Shown one piece after another: positions 1 to 9,058 of a stretch of 64,000 nucleotides of DNA. The first letter of the stretch is position 1. Each line of letters starts with the position of its first letter. A program made the position numbers and the translations under genes. The stretch comes from CAZGKW01 sp964526295 (GTDB taxonomy: Bacteria > Planctomycetota > Phycisphaerae > FEN-1346), in contig CAZGKW010000017.1 in assembly GCA_964526295.1 (NCBI GenBank), positions 23,836 through 87,835 of the forward strand, given 5' to 3'. Below the pieces are notes generated by a model. The model ran no database searches, was not told where the DNA came from, and saw only the letters and a program-made list of their open reading frames with translations.

Positions 1-132
1 TCGCACGGCCTGGTCTCCGAGGACGGCCGGGGCTGGGGCGTCTGGCTCGACACGCACCCGCCGAAGCGGCTGGCCGACCGCTCGGCCGTCCAGGCGACCG
101 AGGTGGCCCACCTGCTCCTGGCGGGGGCATGA
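1..132 (+). CDS. 3' end of an unidentified gene
   Basis: Frame 1 is open from the window edge to a TGA at 130-132 and gives the last 43 residues of a protein whose start lies outside the window. The fragment ends in VAHLLLAGA and holds no motif I recognise. Its codon use (GC-rich third positions) matches the genes that follow, so it is probably real coding sequence. The next gene begins 91 bases downstream. No function can be assigned. Confidence 0.55.
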   Translation, partial: SHGLVSEDGRGWGVWLDTHPPKRLADRSAVQATEVAHLLLAGA

Positions 133-182
133 GCGCCCTGGGCGCCGCCGGTCGAGACCTTCCCCTCGTGCCCCCCGCGCGG

Positions 183-188
183 TATGAT
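183..188 (+). promoter_or_regulatory. possible -10 box upstream of the AsmA-like gene
   Basis: TATGAT lies 36 bases before the ATG at 224, with a weak TTCCCC hexamer 17 bases upstream (160-165). Only the -10 match is good, so this is a tentative promoter for the large AsmA-like gene. Confidence 0.3.
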
Positions 189-223
189 GATTCGTTGCTC
201 GACCCAGGCGAGGCGCTCCCTCC

Positions 224-3200
224 ATGGCCACGACGGACCGACCGAAACCCCGGAGGCACAGGCTCCGGACCGTGCTGCTCCTCGTGGGGCTGGTGCTCCT
301 GGCGGTCCTGGCGGCCGGGGTGGCCTTCCTGCCCGACCTCATCCCGGCCGAGACCCTCCGGGCCGAGATCGAGTCGGCCCTGGCCGAGGAGCTGGGCCGG
401 CCGGTCAGCGTCGAGTCCGCCCGGTTGAGCTGGGTCGATGGGCTCGTCTGCACGGGCCTCGAGATCGGGGCGAAACCGACCGACGCCGACGCCCGGACGA
501 GCGAACCGACCGATGCAGCGAATCCCGCAGCGGAACCGGACCGCCCTGATCCGGGCACAAGTGAGCCGGAGCTTCTCGCGCGGGCCGAGAAGCTCGTCGT
601 GGTCCTCGGTCTGGCCGACGCCCTGGCCGCCGCCCGGGGCGAAGACGTCACACTCGATACCCTCCGCGTCGAGGGGTTGGAGCTGTGGCTGGTCAAGCGG
701 GCCGACGGCGAGTGGAACGTCGCCGACCTCGCCGCCGCCGGCGGTGACGAGCCGCCGCCGCCCCGCATCCGGTCGCTCCAGGTCGCCGACGCCCGCCTCC
801 ACGTGCTCGACGCCGCCTCCGGCCGACGCCTCACCGCCGAGGACATCCAGGCCAGCGTCGGCGAGCTGGCCGCCACCGGCCAGGGCTACGTCAGCCTCTC
901 GGCGGGCTTTCCGGACGGGACGCCGGACGGCGACCCGGGCACGCTCCTCGTGACGGCGACGCTCTCGTCGCTCGACCCGGCGGCCGACCCGGCCACCCTC
1001 TCGGGCGCCCTTCGGACCGAGTGGAAGGACGTCGACTGGCCGTCGGTGGCGGCCGTGGCGGCCCCCGTGCCGCCGGAGGCGTCCGCCCTGGGCCCGACCT
1101 CCGGTCACGTCACCGTCTCGTTCGGCCGGGGGGCCTGGCAGGTCGACGGCTCGATCGAGACGGGGCCCGTGGCCCTGCCCGGGGCCGGCCACCGGGGGCC
1201 GCTCGTCCTGCCGCGGGCCGTCGTCGGCTTCCAGGCCGCCCAGGACGGTCGCGAGGCGCCGCTGGAACTGGACCTGGTGAAGCTCTCGGCCCCCGGCATC
1301 GACCTGAAGCTCGCCGGCCGGGTCGACCTGGCCGACCCGGCGAAGCCGCGGCCCGACGTCCGCCTGACCGGGTCGGTCGCGTGGGGCCCCTTGAGCCGGA
1401 GCATCCGGCCGGTCGGGGACCTGGCCGAGGGGTTCGAGCGGCTGGGTGGCCGGGCCGACGTTGACATCAAGGTCTCCGGGGGACGCGAGGGATACGAAGT
1501 CCGCGGGACGGCCGACCTGAAGGCGACCGAGGCCCTCCTGCCGGGGCGTTTGCGGAAGGAGGCCGGCCAGTCGATGGAGCTGGCGATTCGGGCCGCCGTC
1601 CCTCACGATCTGGCGAGCGTCGAGATCGAGCGGCTCCGGCTCGCGATGGACGCCGCGTCGGTGACGGCCCAGGCCCGCCTGCCGCTGGCCAAGGCGGACG
1701 GGGCCGTGCCGGCGGGCGCCTCGGCGGCGGTCGACGTCCAGGTCGGCCGCATCGAGGAGCTGTCCGAGCTGCTGCCGGGCCTGGCCAAGGCGGTCCCTGG
1801 GACCGACCTGGCCGGGCCGGTCAAGGCGGAGCTGGTCGTCTCGCCGCGTCGGGCGGAGACGGCCGCCGGGGGGGCGGATCCCTCGGCCGGCCCGGCGGGG
1901 CCGACCGATCCGGGGGGCGACAGCGGGCCCGGCTGGGACGCCCGCCTCCGGGTCGACCTGGCGGGTCTGTCGCTCGCCGCCCCCGGCGGGGTCCGGAAGG
2001 AGGCCGGCACCGCGGCCCACCTGCGGGCCGACGCGCTCATCGGCGGCGGGGGCCGGACCGCCGAGCTGCGGGGCCTCCACTTCCACCTGGCCGACGCCCA
2101 AGTCGTGTGGCAGGGGACGGGCGGCCTGCGGCAGCTCGACCATGCCGATGAGGGGCTGTCGTGGGTCGGCCACACCAAGGGCCGCCTGACCATCGACGGC
2201 CTGGGGACGCTCGGCTCGCTGCTCCTGCCCGACCGGTTCACCGGCGAGGCCGGGCCGCCCGTCGACGGGCAAATCCTGCTGGACCTCGACGCCGCCCTCG
2301 ACGGCAACCGCATCACCGGGTCGCTGGGGGCGGACATGGCGGGGGTGGCGATAGACGGCGGCGAGGGCTTCCGAAAACCCTCCGGCGTGCCGGCCGACCT
2401 TCGGGTCGAAGGCTCCTGGCTGGTGGCCGAGCCGAACTTCCTCGACGCCTCGGCCACGCTCCGTGTGCCGGGCGTCGTCGCCAAGGCCACCGCCAAGGGC
2501 CAGGTCCCTGCGACAGGTCGGCCGGCGGCCCGCGGGAACGACGACCTCGACGCCTGGATCGAGGAGGTGGCCCGCCGGGCCGGGGTTTCGCCCGAACTGG
2601 TGCGACAGACCGCTTCGAGCACGGCGACGGTCCGCATCGAGACCCGGATCGAGGACGTCGGCCGGGCCCTCGCCCTCGTGCCGGCCTTGGCGAAGCGGGC
2701 CAAGGGCCGGACCGAGGGGGGCGGTACGGTCTCGGCCGAGGTCTTCACCTCGCCGGGTAAGGCGACCTTCAGCGCGGCGGCGGACCTGGCGGCAGCGGGC
2801 CTCGACTTCGGACCCGACCTGGTCAAGCCCGCCGGCCGGGCCCTGACGCTGGCGGTGGCGGCCGAGGCACAGGCCGGGCGGACGTCCCTGGGCGAGCCCG
2901 CCCTGGACTGCCGTCTGGAGGCCGAGGCCCGGCTCGACGAGTCCCGGGCCCGGACGAGCGGCCGGGTCGTCGTCGCCGTGCCGACCGACCTGAAGGCCCT
3001 GGCCTCGGCCGACGACGCCTTGACGATGGTGCGGCACGTGGACCTGGAGACGGAAGCGTCGGTGGTGCACGGTCCGTCGCTGGCGGCGGCGGTGCCGCGC
3101 TTGGGGCCGCTCTACGAGGGCGTCTCGGCCGCCGGGCCGATGAGGGTGCGGGCCCGGGTGGCCGGTACGCCGCTGGCGGCCGAGGTCGGCTTCGAGGTCG

Positions 3201-4780
3201 AGGCGTCGGAGTGCCTGGTCCGCGAGGGCGAGCGGGTCATCAAGGGGGCCGGCGTCCCCGCGTCGGTCCGCGCCGCGGGGCGGTTCGGCCAGGTGCCGGG
3301 CGAGCTGGTCCTGGAGCGGGCGACGCTGGTCTTCGGCGAGGTGAAGACGGAGGCGGCCGGCCGTTTCCTGTTCGACAGCCCCCGCCTGTCGGCCGCGCAG
3401 TCCCCGCGGGCCTGGACGGTGGACGTGAAGGGCGAGCTGCCCGACCTGGCGATGCTGAACGCCGCCCTGCCGCCCGAGTGGCGGGTCGAGAAGCCGACCG
3501 GAAGCGTGGCGTTCGACGTGCGGGCGGCCGGCGACACGCTGGGGGCCGCCCTGGAGCGGTGCGACCTGGAGTTCCGCGACTCCGGGCTCGTGTGGCTGGG
3601 CCGGCCGGTGCGGATCGACGGCCGGGCGGTCTACGACGGACGGGTCCTTCGCATCGGCGACCCGGCCGACGGCGGGGGGCAGCTCCGCCTCTCGGCCGGG
3701 ACCAGCAACCTGGCCCTCTCGGGGCGGATCGTCGAGCCCGACCGGGCCCCCCGCGGCACGCTCGCCATCCGCGGCACGCACGTCGACGTCGACGAGCTGA
3801 CGGCCCTCGCCGAGGCGACCGAGAAGCGGTTCGCCTCGGCCTCGAAGGCCGAGCCGGATGCAGCCGCCGCCGAGGCCCAGGCCGAGCGGCTCGACCGGCT
3901 CATCCGGCGGGCCGGCGTGGCGTTCGACGCCCGGATCGGTACGGTCGCCGTCACGATGCCCCAACTCGACGACGCGTTCTACGAGCTGGAGGACGTGGAG
4001 GCCGAGGGCCGCCTGGCCGACGGCCGGTTCACGGTCGGGAAGCTCGACTACGGCGTCAACAACGGGACCGTGACAAGCAACCTGGAGATCGACTTCCGTC
4101 CGGAGGTGCCCGTCCTGACCGTCACGGAGGTCCGCCGGGACCTCGAGCCCCGGCCCAACGTCATCCCCATTATCAGCAAGACGTTCCCGGGCCTGGAGTG
4201 CACCGGGTCGGTCTCGACGCGGGAGACGAAGCGGCAGCGCCTGGAGGAGGGGGCCTGGCCGGTGGGGCACGGCGAAACGGTCCTGGTCGAGGGGCGGCTC
4301 GTCGGGCCCGGGGCCCCGGAGTACGTCCAGCGGGTCTTCCCCGGCCTCAAGCTCACCACCTACAACTACAAGAAGATGGTGAACCGGTACAAGCTGGAGG
4401 CCGACGGGACGGTCCAGAACCGGATGATCTTCGACGGTATGCAGTACGATATCTATATTTTCGGCTATTCCCGGCACGACGGGAAGTTCCGCTACGAGCT
4501 GGGCGTCGAGCTGGGCCTCGGCCTGAAGTCCGAGACCTGGACCCGCGACCTCGACCAGGGCAAGGTGCCCCTGATGATCTACTGGGGCGAGATGTACCTG
4601 GACCGGCCCGGGTACAAGACGCAGGAGATCCGCTACGTCCGGCTCGACGAGCTGCTCCACGACGTCCTGGTCAAGCGGGGCCTGCTGGTGAAGCTGTTCG
4701 AGCGGATGGGCAAGAAACCGCCCGACATCCCCGAACCGCCCGACTGGCCCGACGAAGACGAGGGGGAGGGCGAGGAGTAG
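224..4780 (+). CDS. giant AsmA/TamB-like membrane-anchored protein
   Basis: This 1518-residue protein starts with a basic stretch and one transmembrane helix at about residues 14-38 (LRTVLLLVGLVLLAVLAAGV). It then continues PDLIPAETLRAEIESALAEELGRPVSVESARLSW, which is the classic opening of AsmA-family proteins (given here in two overlapping parts of one segment). The rest is a long periplasmic body of repeating beta-rich segments, as in AsmA/YhdP/TamB proteins thought to form lipid-conducting bridges between the membranes. The last about 240 residues are less GC-biased and end in an acidic tail (DEDEGEGEE). Start choice rests on the helix position. The gene stands alone, with the PhoD-like gene 114 bases downstream. 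Role in envelope lipid transport is inferred from the family; exact substrate is unknown. Confidence 0.75.
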   Translation: MATTDRPKPRRHRLRTVLLLVGLVLLAVLAAGVAFLPDLIPAETLRAEIESALAEELGRPVSVESARLSWVDGLVCTGLEIGAKPTDADARTSEPTDAANPAAEPDRPDPGTSEPELLARAEKLVVVLGLADALAAARGEDVTLDTLRVEGLELWLVKRADGEWNVADLAAAGGDEPPPPRIRSLQVADARLHVLDAASGRRLTAEDIQASVGELAATGQGYVSLSAGFPDGTPDGDPGTLLVTATLSSLDPAADPATLSGALRTEWKDVDWPSVAAVAAPVPPEASALGPTSGHVTVSFGRGAWQVDGSIETGPVALPGAGHRGPLVLPRAVVGFQAAQDGREAPLELDLVKLSAPGIDLKLAGRVDLADPAKPRPDVRLTGSVAWGPLSRSIRPVGDLAEGFERLGGRADVDIKVSGGREGYEVRGTADLKATEALLPGRLRKEAGQSMELAIRAAVPHDLASVEIERLRLAMDAASVTAQARLPLAKADGAVPAGASAAVDVQVGRIEELSELLPGLAKAVPGTDLAGPVKAELVVSPRRAETAAGGADPSAGPAGPTDPGGDSGPGWDARLRVDLAGLSLAAPGGVRKEAGTAAHLRADALIGGGGRTAELRGLHFHLADAQVVWQGTGGLRQLDHADEGLSWVGHTKGRLTIDGLGTLGSLLLPDRFTGEAGPPVDGQILLDLDAALDGNRITGSLGADMAGVAIDGGEGFRKPSGVPADLRVEGSWLVAEPNFLDASATLRVPGVVAKATAKGQVPATGRPAARGNDDLDAWIEEVARRAGVSPELVRQTASSTATVRIETRIEDVGRALALVPALAKRAKGRTEGGGTVSAEVFTSPGKATFSAAADLAAAGLDFGPDLVKPAGRALTLAVAAEAQAGRTSLGEPALDCRLEAEARLDESRARTSGRVVVAVPTDLKALASADDALTMVRHVDLETEASVVHGPSLAAAVPRLGPLYEGVSAAGPMRVRARVAGTPLAAEVGFEVEASECLVREGERVIKGAGVPASVRAAGRFGQVPGELVLERATLVFGEVKTEAAGRFLFDSPRLSAAQSPRAWTVDVKGELPDLAMLNAALPPEWRVEKPTGSVAFDVRAAGDTLGAALERCDLEFRDSGLVWLGRPVRIDGRAVYDGRVLRIGDPADGGGQLRLSAGTSNLALSGRIVEPDRAPRGTLAIRGTHVDVDELTALAEATEKRFASASKAEPDAAAAEAQAERLDRLIRRAGVAFDARIGTVAVTMPQLDDAFYELEDVEAEGRLADGRFTVGKLDYGVNNGTVTSNLEIDFRPEVPVLTVTEVRRDLEPRPNVIPIISKTFPGLECTGSVSTRETKRQRLEEGAWPVGHGETVLVEGRLVGPGAPEYVQRVFPGLKLTTYNYKKMVNRYKLEADGTVQNRMIFDGMQYDIYIFGYSRHDGKFRYELGVELGLGLKSETWTRDLDQGKVPLMIYWGEMYLDRPGYKTQEIRYVRLDELLHDVLVKRGLLVKLFERMGKKPPDIPEPPDWPDEDEGEGEE

Positions 4781-4814
4781 GCCCGCGCCGCGTGAGACTC
4801 CGACGCCGTTGCCG

Positions 4815-4882
4815 TTGACCCCCCTCTCCCCTCGCGGGAGAGGGGAGGGGTGCCCGCCGCAGCCTTGGCGGCGGCGGGGGGC
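4815..4882. repeat. GC-rich intergenic repeat with inverted arms
   Basis: The gap between the AsmA-like and PhoD-like genes holds a segment with CCCCTCTCCCCTCGCG and its near complement GGGAGAGGGGAGGGG, followed by CCGCAGCCTTGGCGGCGGCGG. Related segments with the same CCTTGGCG core occur at 32300-32410 and 33820-33890. It is a dispersed non-coding repeat, which could also form a hairpin after the AsmA-like gene. Confidence 0.5.
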
Positions 4883-4894
4883 CCAGGAGGAAGC

Positions 4895-7438
4895 ATGTCC
4901 CTTATTCGTCTTGCCTCGGTCTTAGCTGGCGTCGCGATCACCGCGGGCAGCGAGCCGGCCGTCGCCGAGCCCGTCGGGGCCGCCTTCCGAAGCGCCTGGC
5001 CCGAGGGCGTCGAGCGGGTCTGGGCCGGCCGCGACTTCTGGACCAACCCGCTCCAGGACTGGCGGGTCGCCGACGGGCGGCTGGAGTGTGTCGCGGGGGG
5101 GCCGGACCGCAACGTCCACCTCCTGACGCATCAGCTCGGGGCGACGCCCGGCACGTTCGAGACGCGGGTCCACCTCGAACCGCTCGACGGCGCGGCCGCG
5201 CCGCCCGCCGCCGGGTGGGCGGGCTTTCGCGTCGGCATCCGCGGCCAGTTCGACGACTACCGCGACAGCGTCCGCCGCGGCCGGGGGCTCGATGCGGGCG
5301 TGACCGCCGGGGGCAGGCTGTTCATCGGCGCTCGGCCCTCGCCGCGAGCCGAGGAGGGTGCCGCGGCCGTGCCGCTCGGCCGGTTTGAGCTTCGCCTCTC
5401 GGCGCGGCCCGAGGGCGAGGCGTACACGCTGGTTCTTACGGCCCACGACGCCACGGGCGGGCAGCTGGCCGCCGTCCGCCGCGAGGGCGTGCCGGCCGAG
5501 GCGCTCGCGGGCAACCTGGCGCTGGTCTGCCACGGTCCTCGGCCCGGCCGCCGCGGCCGGCGGACCGACAAGACGGGCGCCCAGGTCCGCTTCGCCTTCC
5601 GCCACTGGACGGTCGGCGGGTCGAAAGTCGAGCACCACCCGGACCACGCGTTCGGGCCGATCCTCTGGGCCCAGCACACGTTGAGCCGGGGCGTGTTGAA
5701 GCTGACCGCCCAGATGCCGCCGCTGGGCGAGAAAGACGCGAAGACCGTCCGCCTGGAGGTGGATCGCGGCGAGCGATGGACCGAGGTTGCCCGGGCCGGG
5801 ATCCACCCCCTGGCCCGGACGGCGACGTTTCGCGTGGCCGATTGGGACGCCTCCCGCGCCTGGCCCTACCGCGTCGTCTACGGCCTGCGGGAAGCGCACG
5901 GGAAGACGCGGGACTATGTCTACATGGGAACCATCCGCCGCGACCCGGCCGCCAAGGGCCAGATCGTCCTGGCGGCGTTCACCGGCAACGCCGACTACGG
6001 CTTCCCGAACGCCGACGTCGTCCGGCACGTGGCGGCCCACGACCCGGACGTGCTGTTCTTCTCGGGCGACAACATCTACGAGAACGTGGGGGGCTACGGG
6101 GCGACCCGCCGGCCCCTGGAGACGGCCTGCCTGGACTACCTCCGGAAGTGGTATTTCTACGGCTGGGCGTTCGGGCCGCTCGTCAAGGACCGCCCCACGG
6201 TCAGCATCCCCGACGATCACGACGTCTACCAGGGCAACCTGTGGGGCCACGGGGGCTGCCCCACCGACCGCGACTCGGGCGGCGGCTACGTCATGCCCCC
6301 CGACTGGGTCAACGTGGTCCAGCGGACCCAGACGAGCCACCTGCCCGACCCGTACGACCCGGCCCCCGTCGAGCAGGGCATCACGGTCTACTATACGTCG
6401 ATGCTTTACGGGCGGATCGACTTCGCCGTGCTGGAGGACCGGAAGTTCAAGACGGGCCCGGCGGGGGTGTGCCCCCCCACGGGCGGACGGCCCGACCACG
6501 TCCGCGACCCGGACTTCGACCCCAAGACCGCGGACGTGCCGGGGGCGAAGCTGCTCGGGGATCGGCAGCTTGGGTTCCTTCGCGACTGGGCCGCCGACTG
6601 GCGCGGGGCCGACTTCAAGTGCGCCCTGTCGCAGACCGTCTTCGCCGGCGTCGCCACCCACCACGGGCGAAACCTCACGCGGCTCGTCGCCGACTACGAC
6701 TCGAACGGCTGGCCGCAGACCGGGCGGCGGAAGGCCCTGGCCGAGCTGCGCAAGGCCTTCGCCTTCCACGTGGCGGGCGACCAGCACCTGGCGACCCTCG
6801 TCCATCACGGCATCGACACGTGGGGCGACGCGGCCTGGTCGTTCGCCGTCCCGTCGGTCTCGAACTTCTACCTCCGGGCGTGGGACCCGCCCGAGAAGCC
6901 CGGCGGGAACCACGTGCCCGGCATGCCGGACTACACCGGCCGGTTCCGCGACGGCCTGGGCAACTACGTCACGGTCTGGGCGGCCACGAACCCCGGCGGG
7001 TCGATGGGCGTCGAGCCGGCCGCCCTCCACGACAAGAAGCCCGGCTACGGCATCGTCCGCTTCGACAAGGCCCGCCGGACGATCACCATGGAATGCTGGC
7101 CGCGGTTCGCCGACCCGCGGGACCCGAAGGGGGTCCAGTACGAGGGTTGGCCGAAGACGATCCGCCAGGCGGAAAACTACGGCCGCCCGGCCGCCGCCTG
7201 GCTGCCGACGGTCCGCGTCGAGGGCATCGACGACCCGGTCGTCCAGGTCCTCGACGAGGCATCCGGTGAGATCGTCTACACGATCCGGATCGAGGGCCGC
7301 TCGTGGCGGCCGAAGGTGTTCCGGGCGGGGACCTACACCGTCGGCGTGGGCGACCCGGACGCCGGGCCGATGCAGACCTTCAAGGGCATCGCGAGCGTGG
7401 CCGAAGACTCGGACGAAACGCTCGACGTGCGATTCTGA
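4895..7438 (+). CDS. secreted PhoD-like phosphatase (metallophosphatase)
   Basis: The ATG at 4895 is preceded by AGGAGG five bases upstream, so this start is preferred over the in-frame start at 4850. The first about 24 residues (MSLIRLASVLAGVAITAG, then SEPAVA) form a signal peptide. The body carries the metal-binding blocks of PhoD-like phosphatases: FFSGDNIYENV near residue 387, IPDDHDVYQGN near 437 and VAGDQHL near 626. At 847 residues it is longer than classical PhoD enzymes, with an extra N-terminal beta-rich domain that may bind polymer or carbohydrate. The expected role is release of phosphate from organic esters outside the cytoplasm. Natural substrate is not evident from sequence. 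Confidence 0.82.
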   Translation: MSLIRLASVLAGVAITAGSEPAVAEPVGAAFRSAWPEGVERVWAGRDFWTNPLQDWRVADGRLECVAGGPDRNVHLLTHQLGATPGTFETRVHLEPLDGAAAPPAAGWAGFRVGIRGQFDDYRDSVRRGRGLDAGVTAGGRLFIGARPSPRAEEGAAAVPLGRFELRLSARPEGEAYTLVLTAHDATGGQLAAVRREGVPAEALAGNLALVCHGPRPGRRGRRTDKTGAQVRFAFRHWTVGGSKVEHHPDHAFGPILWAQHTLSRGVLKLTAQMPPLGEKDAKTVRLEVDRGERWTEVARAGIHPLARTATFRVADWDASRAWPYRVVYGLREAHGKTRDYVYMGTIRRDPAAKGQIVLAAFTGNADYGFPNADVVRHVAAHDPDVLFFSGDNIYENVGGYGATRRPLETACLDYLRKWYFYGWAFGPLVKDRPTVSIPDDHDVYQGNLWGHGGCPTDRDSGGGYVMPPDWVNVVQRTQTSHLPDPYDPAPVEQGITVYYTSMLYGRIDFAVLEDRKFKTGPAGVCPPTGGRPDHVRDPDFDPKTADVPGAKLLGDRQLGFLRDWAADWRGADFKCALSQTVFAGVATHHGRNLTRLVADYDSNGWPQTGRRKALAELRKAFAFHVAGDQHLATLVHHGIDTWGDAAWSFAVPSVSNFYLRAWDPPEKPGGNHVPGMPDYTGRFRDGLGNYVTVWAATNPGGSMGVEPAALHDKKPGYGIVRFDKARRTITMECWPRFADPRDPKGVQYEGWPKTIRQAENYGRPAAAWLPTVRVEGIDDPVVQVLDEASGEIVYTIRIEGRSWRPKVFRAGTYTVGVGDPDAGPMQTFKGIASVAEDSDETLDVRF

Positions 7439-7442
7439 ATCG

Positions 7443-7466
7443 CCCCGCGGCCGTGAGGCCGCGGGG
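7443..7466 (+). terminator. hairpin after the PhoD-like gene
   Basis: CCCCGCGGCC, four bases (GTGA), then GGCCGCGGGG gives a perfect 10-bp stem starting five bases after the stop codon. It lacks a T tract, so it may act as an RNA 3' end stabiliser or a weak terminator rather than a classical intrinsic terminator. Confidence 0.4.
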
Positions 7467-7523
7467 ACGCGCGACCGGGCAGGCCCTCAAGCACCGCGGC
7501 CCGCGCACCGGAGGCGCCGATCG

Positions 7524-7557
7524 GCCCGAACCGCGAACGTACGTTCGCGGTTCGGGC
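7524..7557. repeat. 34-bp perfect palindrome before mqnL
   Basis: This stretch is its own reverse complement over all 34 bases, with GCGAACGTACGTTCGC at the centre. It ends ten bases before the mqnL ATG and abuts the ribosome site GAGGTGGGG. In RNA it would form a long hairpin beside the ribosome binding site. In DNA it could be a protein-binding site or a REP-like element. Confidence 0.75.
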
Positions 7558-7567
7558 GAGGTGGGGT

Positions 7568-9058
7568 ATGGCCGAAGACCTGCGAACGCTCATCGGTCGG
7601 CTCGAAGAGGCGGGGGAGCTGCGCCGCGTGACGGCCGAGGTCTCGACGGACCTCGAGATCGCCGAGATCGCGAGCCGCCTCGTCGCCGCGGGCGGGCCGG
7701 CGGCGCTCTTCGAAACCGTCCGCGGCTCGGCCGCCTTGGCGCAGGCGACGGACCGACCCATGATGCCGGTCCTGGTCGGGGCCTTCGCCTCGATGGAGCG
7801 GATGGCGTGGGCCCTCGGGGCCGAGTCGATCGACAGCGTCGCCGAACGCGTCGCCGAGCTGGTCCAGCCGCCCCTGGCCGGCGGCCTGATGGCCAAGATC
7901 AAGGCCGCCCCGAAGCTGCTGAAGCTCGCGGGCCTCTCGCCGAAGACCGTCCGCAGCGGGCCCTGCCAGGAGGTCGTCCGCACCGGCGACGAGGCGGACC
8001 TCGGGCGGCTGCCGGTCCTGAAGTGCTGGCCCCGCGACGGCGGGCCCTACGTCACACTCGGCCAGGTCTACACCACCGCGCCGCCGGGGGAGGGCGCCGG
8101 CAGCCCGATGCGCAACTGCGGCATGTACCGTCTCCAGGTGCACGGACCCCGGCGGCTCGGCATGCACTGGCACCGCGACCACGACGGGGCCCGCAACCAC
8201 CGGGCCTGGGCCGAGCGGGGCGTGGCCATGCCCGTCGCGGTGGCCCTGGGCGGCGACCCGGTCCTCGCGTACGCCGCCACGGCCCCCCTGCCCTACGGCC
8301 TCGACGAGCTGGTCTTCGCGGGCTTTCTGCGGGGGTCGGCGGTGCGGGTCGTCCCGTGCCGCACGGTGCCCCTGGAGGTGCCGGCCGACGCCGAGCTCGT
8401 CATCGAGGGGACGGTGGACCCGGAGGAGCGGGCCCTGGAGGGCCCCTTCGGCGACCACACGGGCTACTACACGCCGCCGGATGAGTACCCCGTGATGCGG
8501 GTGACGGCGATCACGCATCGGTCCGATGCCATCTATCCGACGACCGTGGTCGGGCGGTTCCCCAAGGAGGACCTCTATCTGGCGAAGACGACCGAGCGGC
8601 TGTTCCTGCCGATCATCCGCACGTTCGTCCCGGAGGTGGTGGACCTGGACCTGCCGCTGTTCGGCACGTTTCACAACTGGGCGTTCGTCTCAATCCGAAA
8701 GACCCACCCCTTTCAGGCCCGCAAGGTCATGCACGCCCTGTGGGGCCTGGGGCAGATGATGTACACGAAGTTCCTCGTGGTGGTCGACGCGGAGGTGAAC
8801 GTCCACGACGCCGAGGAGGTCCTGTGGCGCGCCGGGGCCGAGGCCGACCCGAGGCGGGACACGGTCCTCGCGACCGGCCCCGCCGACGTGCTGGACCATG
8901 CGGCCCCGCCGGATGCGGCCGCGGGCAAGCTGGGCATCGACGCCACGCGGAAGCTCCCGGAGGAGGCCGGCGGGGCGGCCTGGCCCGAGCCGCTCGAATC
9001 GGACCCGGAGACGGCGGCCCGCGTCGCCCGCCGGTGGGCCGAGTATGGCTTCGAGTAG
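7568..9058 (+). CDS. mqnL: UbiD-family decarboxylase, probable MqnL
   Basis: This 496-residue protein has the UbiD fold signatures: GMYRLQVHGPRRLGMHWHRD in the middle, and EGPFGDHTGYYTPPDEYPV carrying the conserved acidic residue of prenylated-FMN decarboxylases, followed by FPKEDLYLAKTTERLFLPI. In the futalosine menaquinone route, UbiD-like MqnL works with UbiX-like MqnM and UbiA-like MqnP on 1,4-dihydroxy-6-naphthoate products. All three are in this operon together with mqnE, so the menaquinone role is favoured over ubiquinone or aromatic catabolism. The length is typical. The start is supported by GAGGTGGGG just upstream. It overlaps the next gene by 14 bases. Confidence 0.85.
   Translation: MAEDLRTLIGRLEEAGELRRVTAEVSTDLEIAEIASRLVAAGGPAALFETVRGSAALAQATDRPMMPVLVGAFASMERMAWALGAESIDSVAERVAELVQPPLAGGLMAKIKAAPKLLKLAGLSPKTVRSGPCQEVVRTGDEADLGRLPVLKCWPRDGGPYVTLGQVYTTAPPGEGAGSPMRNCGMYRLQVHGPRRLGMHWHRDHDGARNHRAWAERGVAMPVAVALGGDPVLAYAATAPLPYGLDELVFAGFLRGSAVRVVPCRTVPLEVPADAELVIEGTVDPEERALEGPFGDHTGYYTPPDEYPVMRVTAITHRSDAIYPTTVVGRFPKEDLYLAKTTERLFLPIIRTFVPEVVDLDLPLFGTFHNWAFVSIRKTHPFQARKVMHALWGLGQMMYTKFLVVVDAEVNVHDAEEVLWRAGAEADPRRDTVLATGPADVLDHAAPPDAAAGKLGIDATRKLPEEAGGAAWPEPLESDPETAARVARRWAEYGFE

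Noticed and set aside
4922..7030. Long minus-strand ORF opposite the PhoD-like gene (702 aa)
   Set aside because: GC-rich DNA leaves antisense frames open. It has no motif, and the plus-strand gene has a signal peptide and catalytic blocks.
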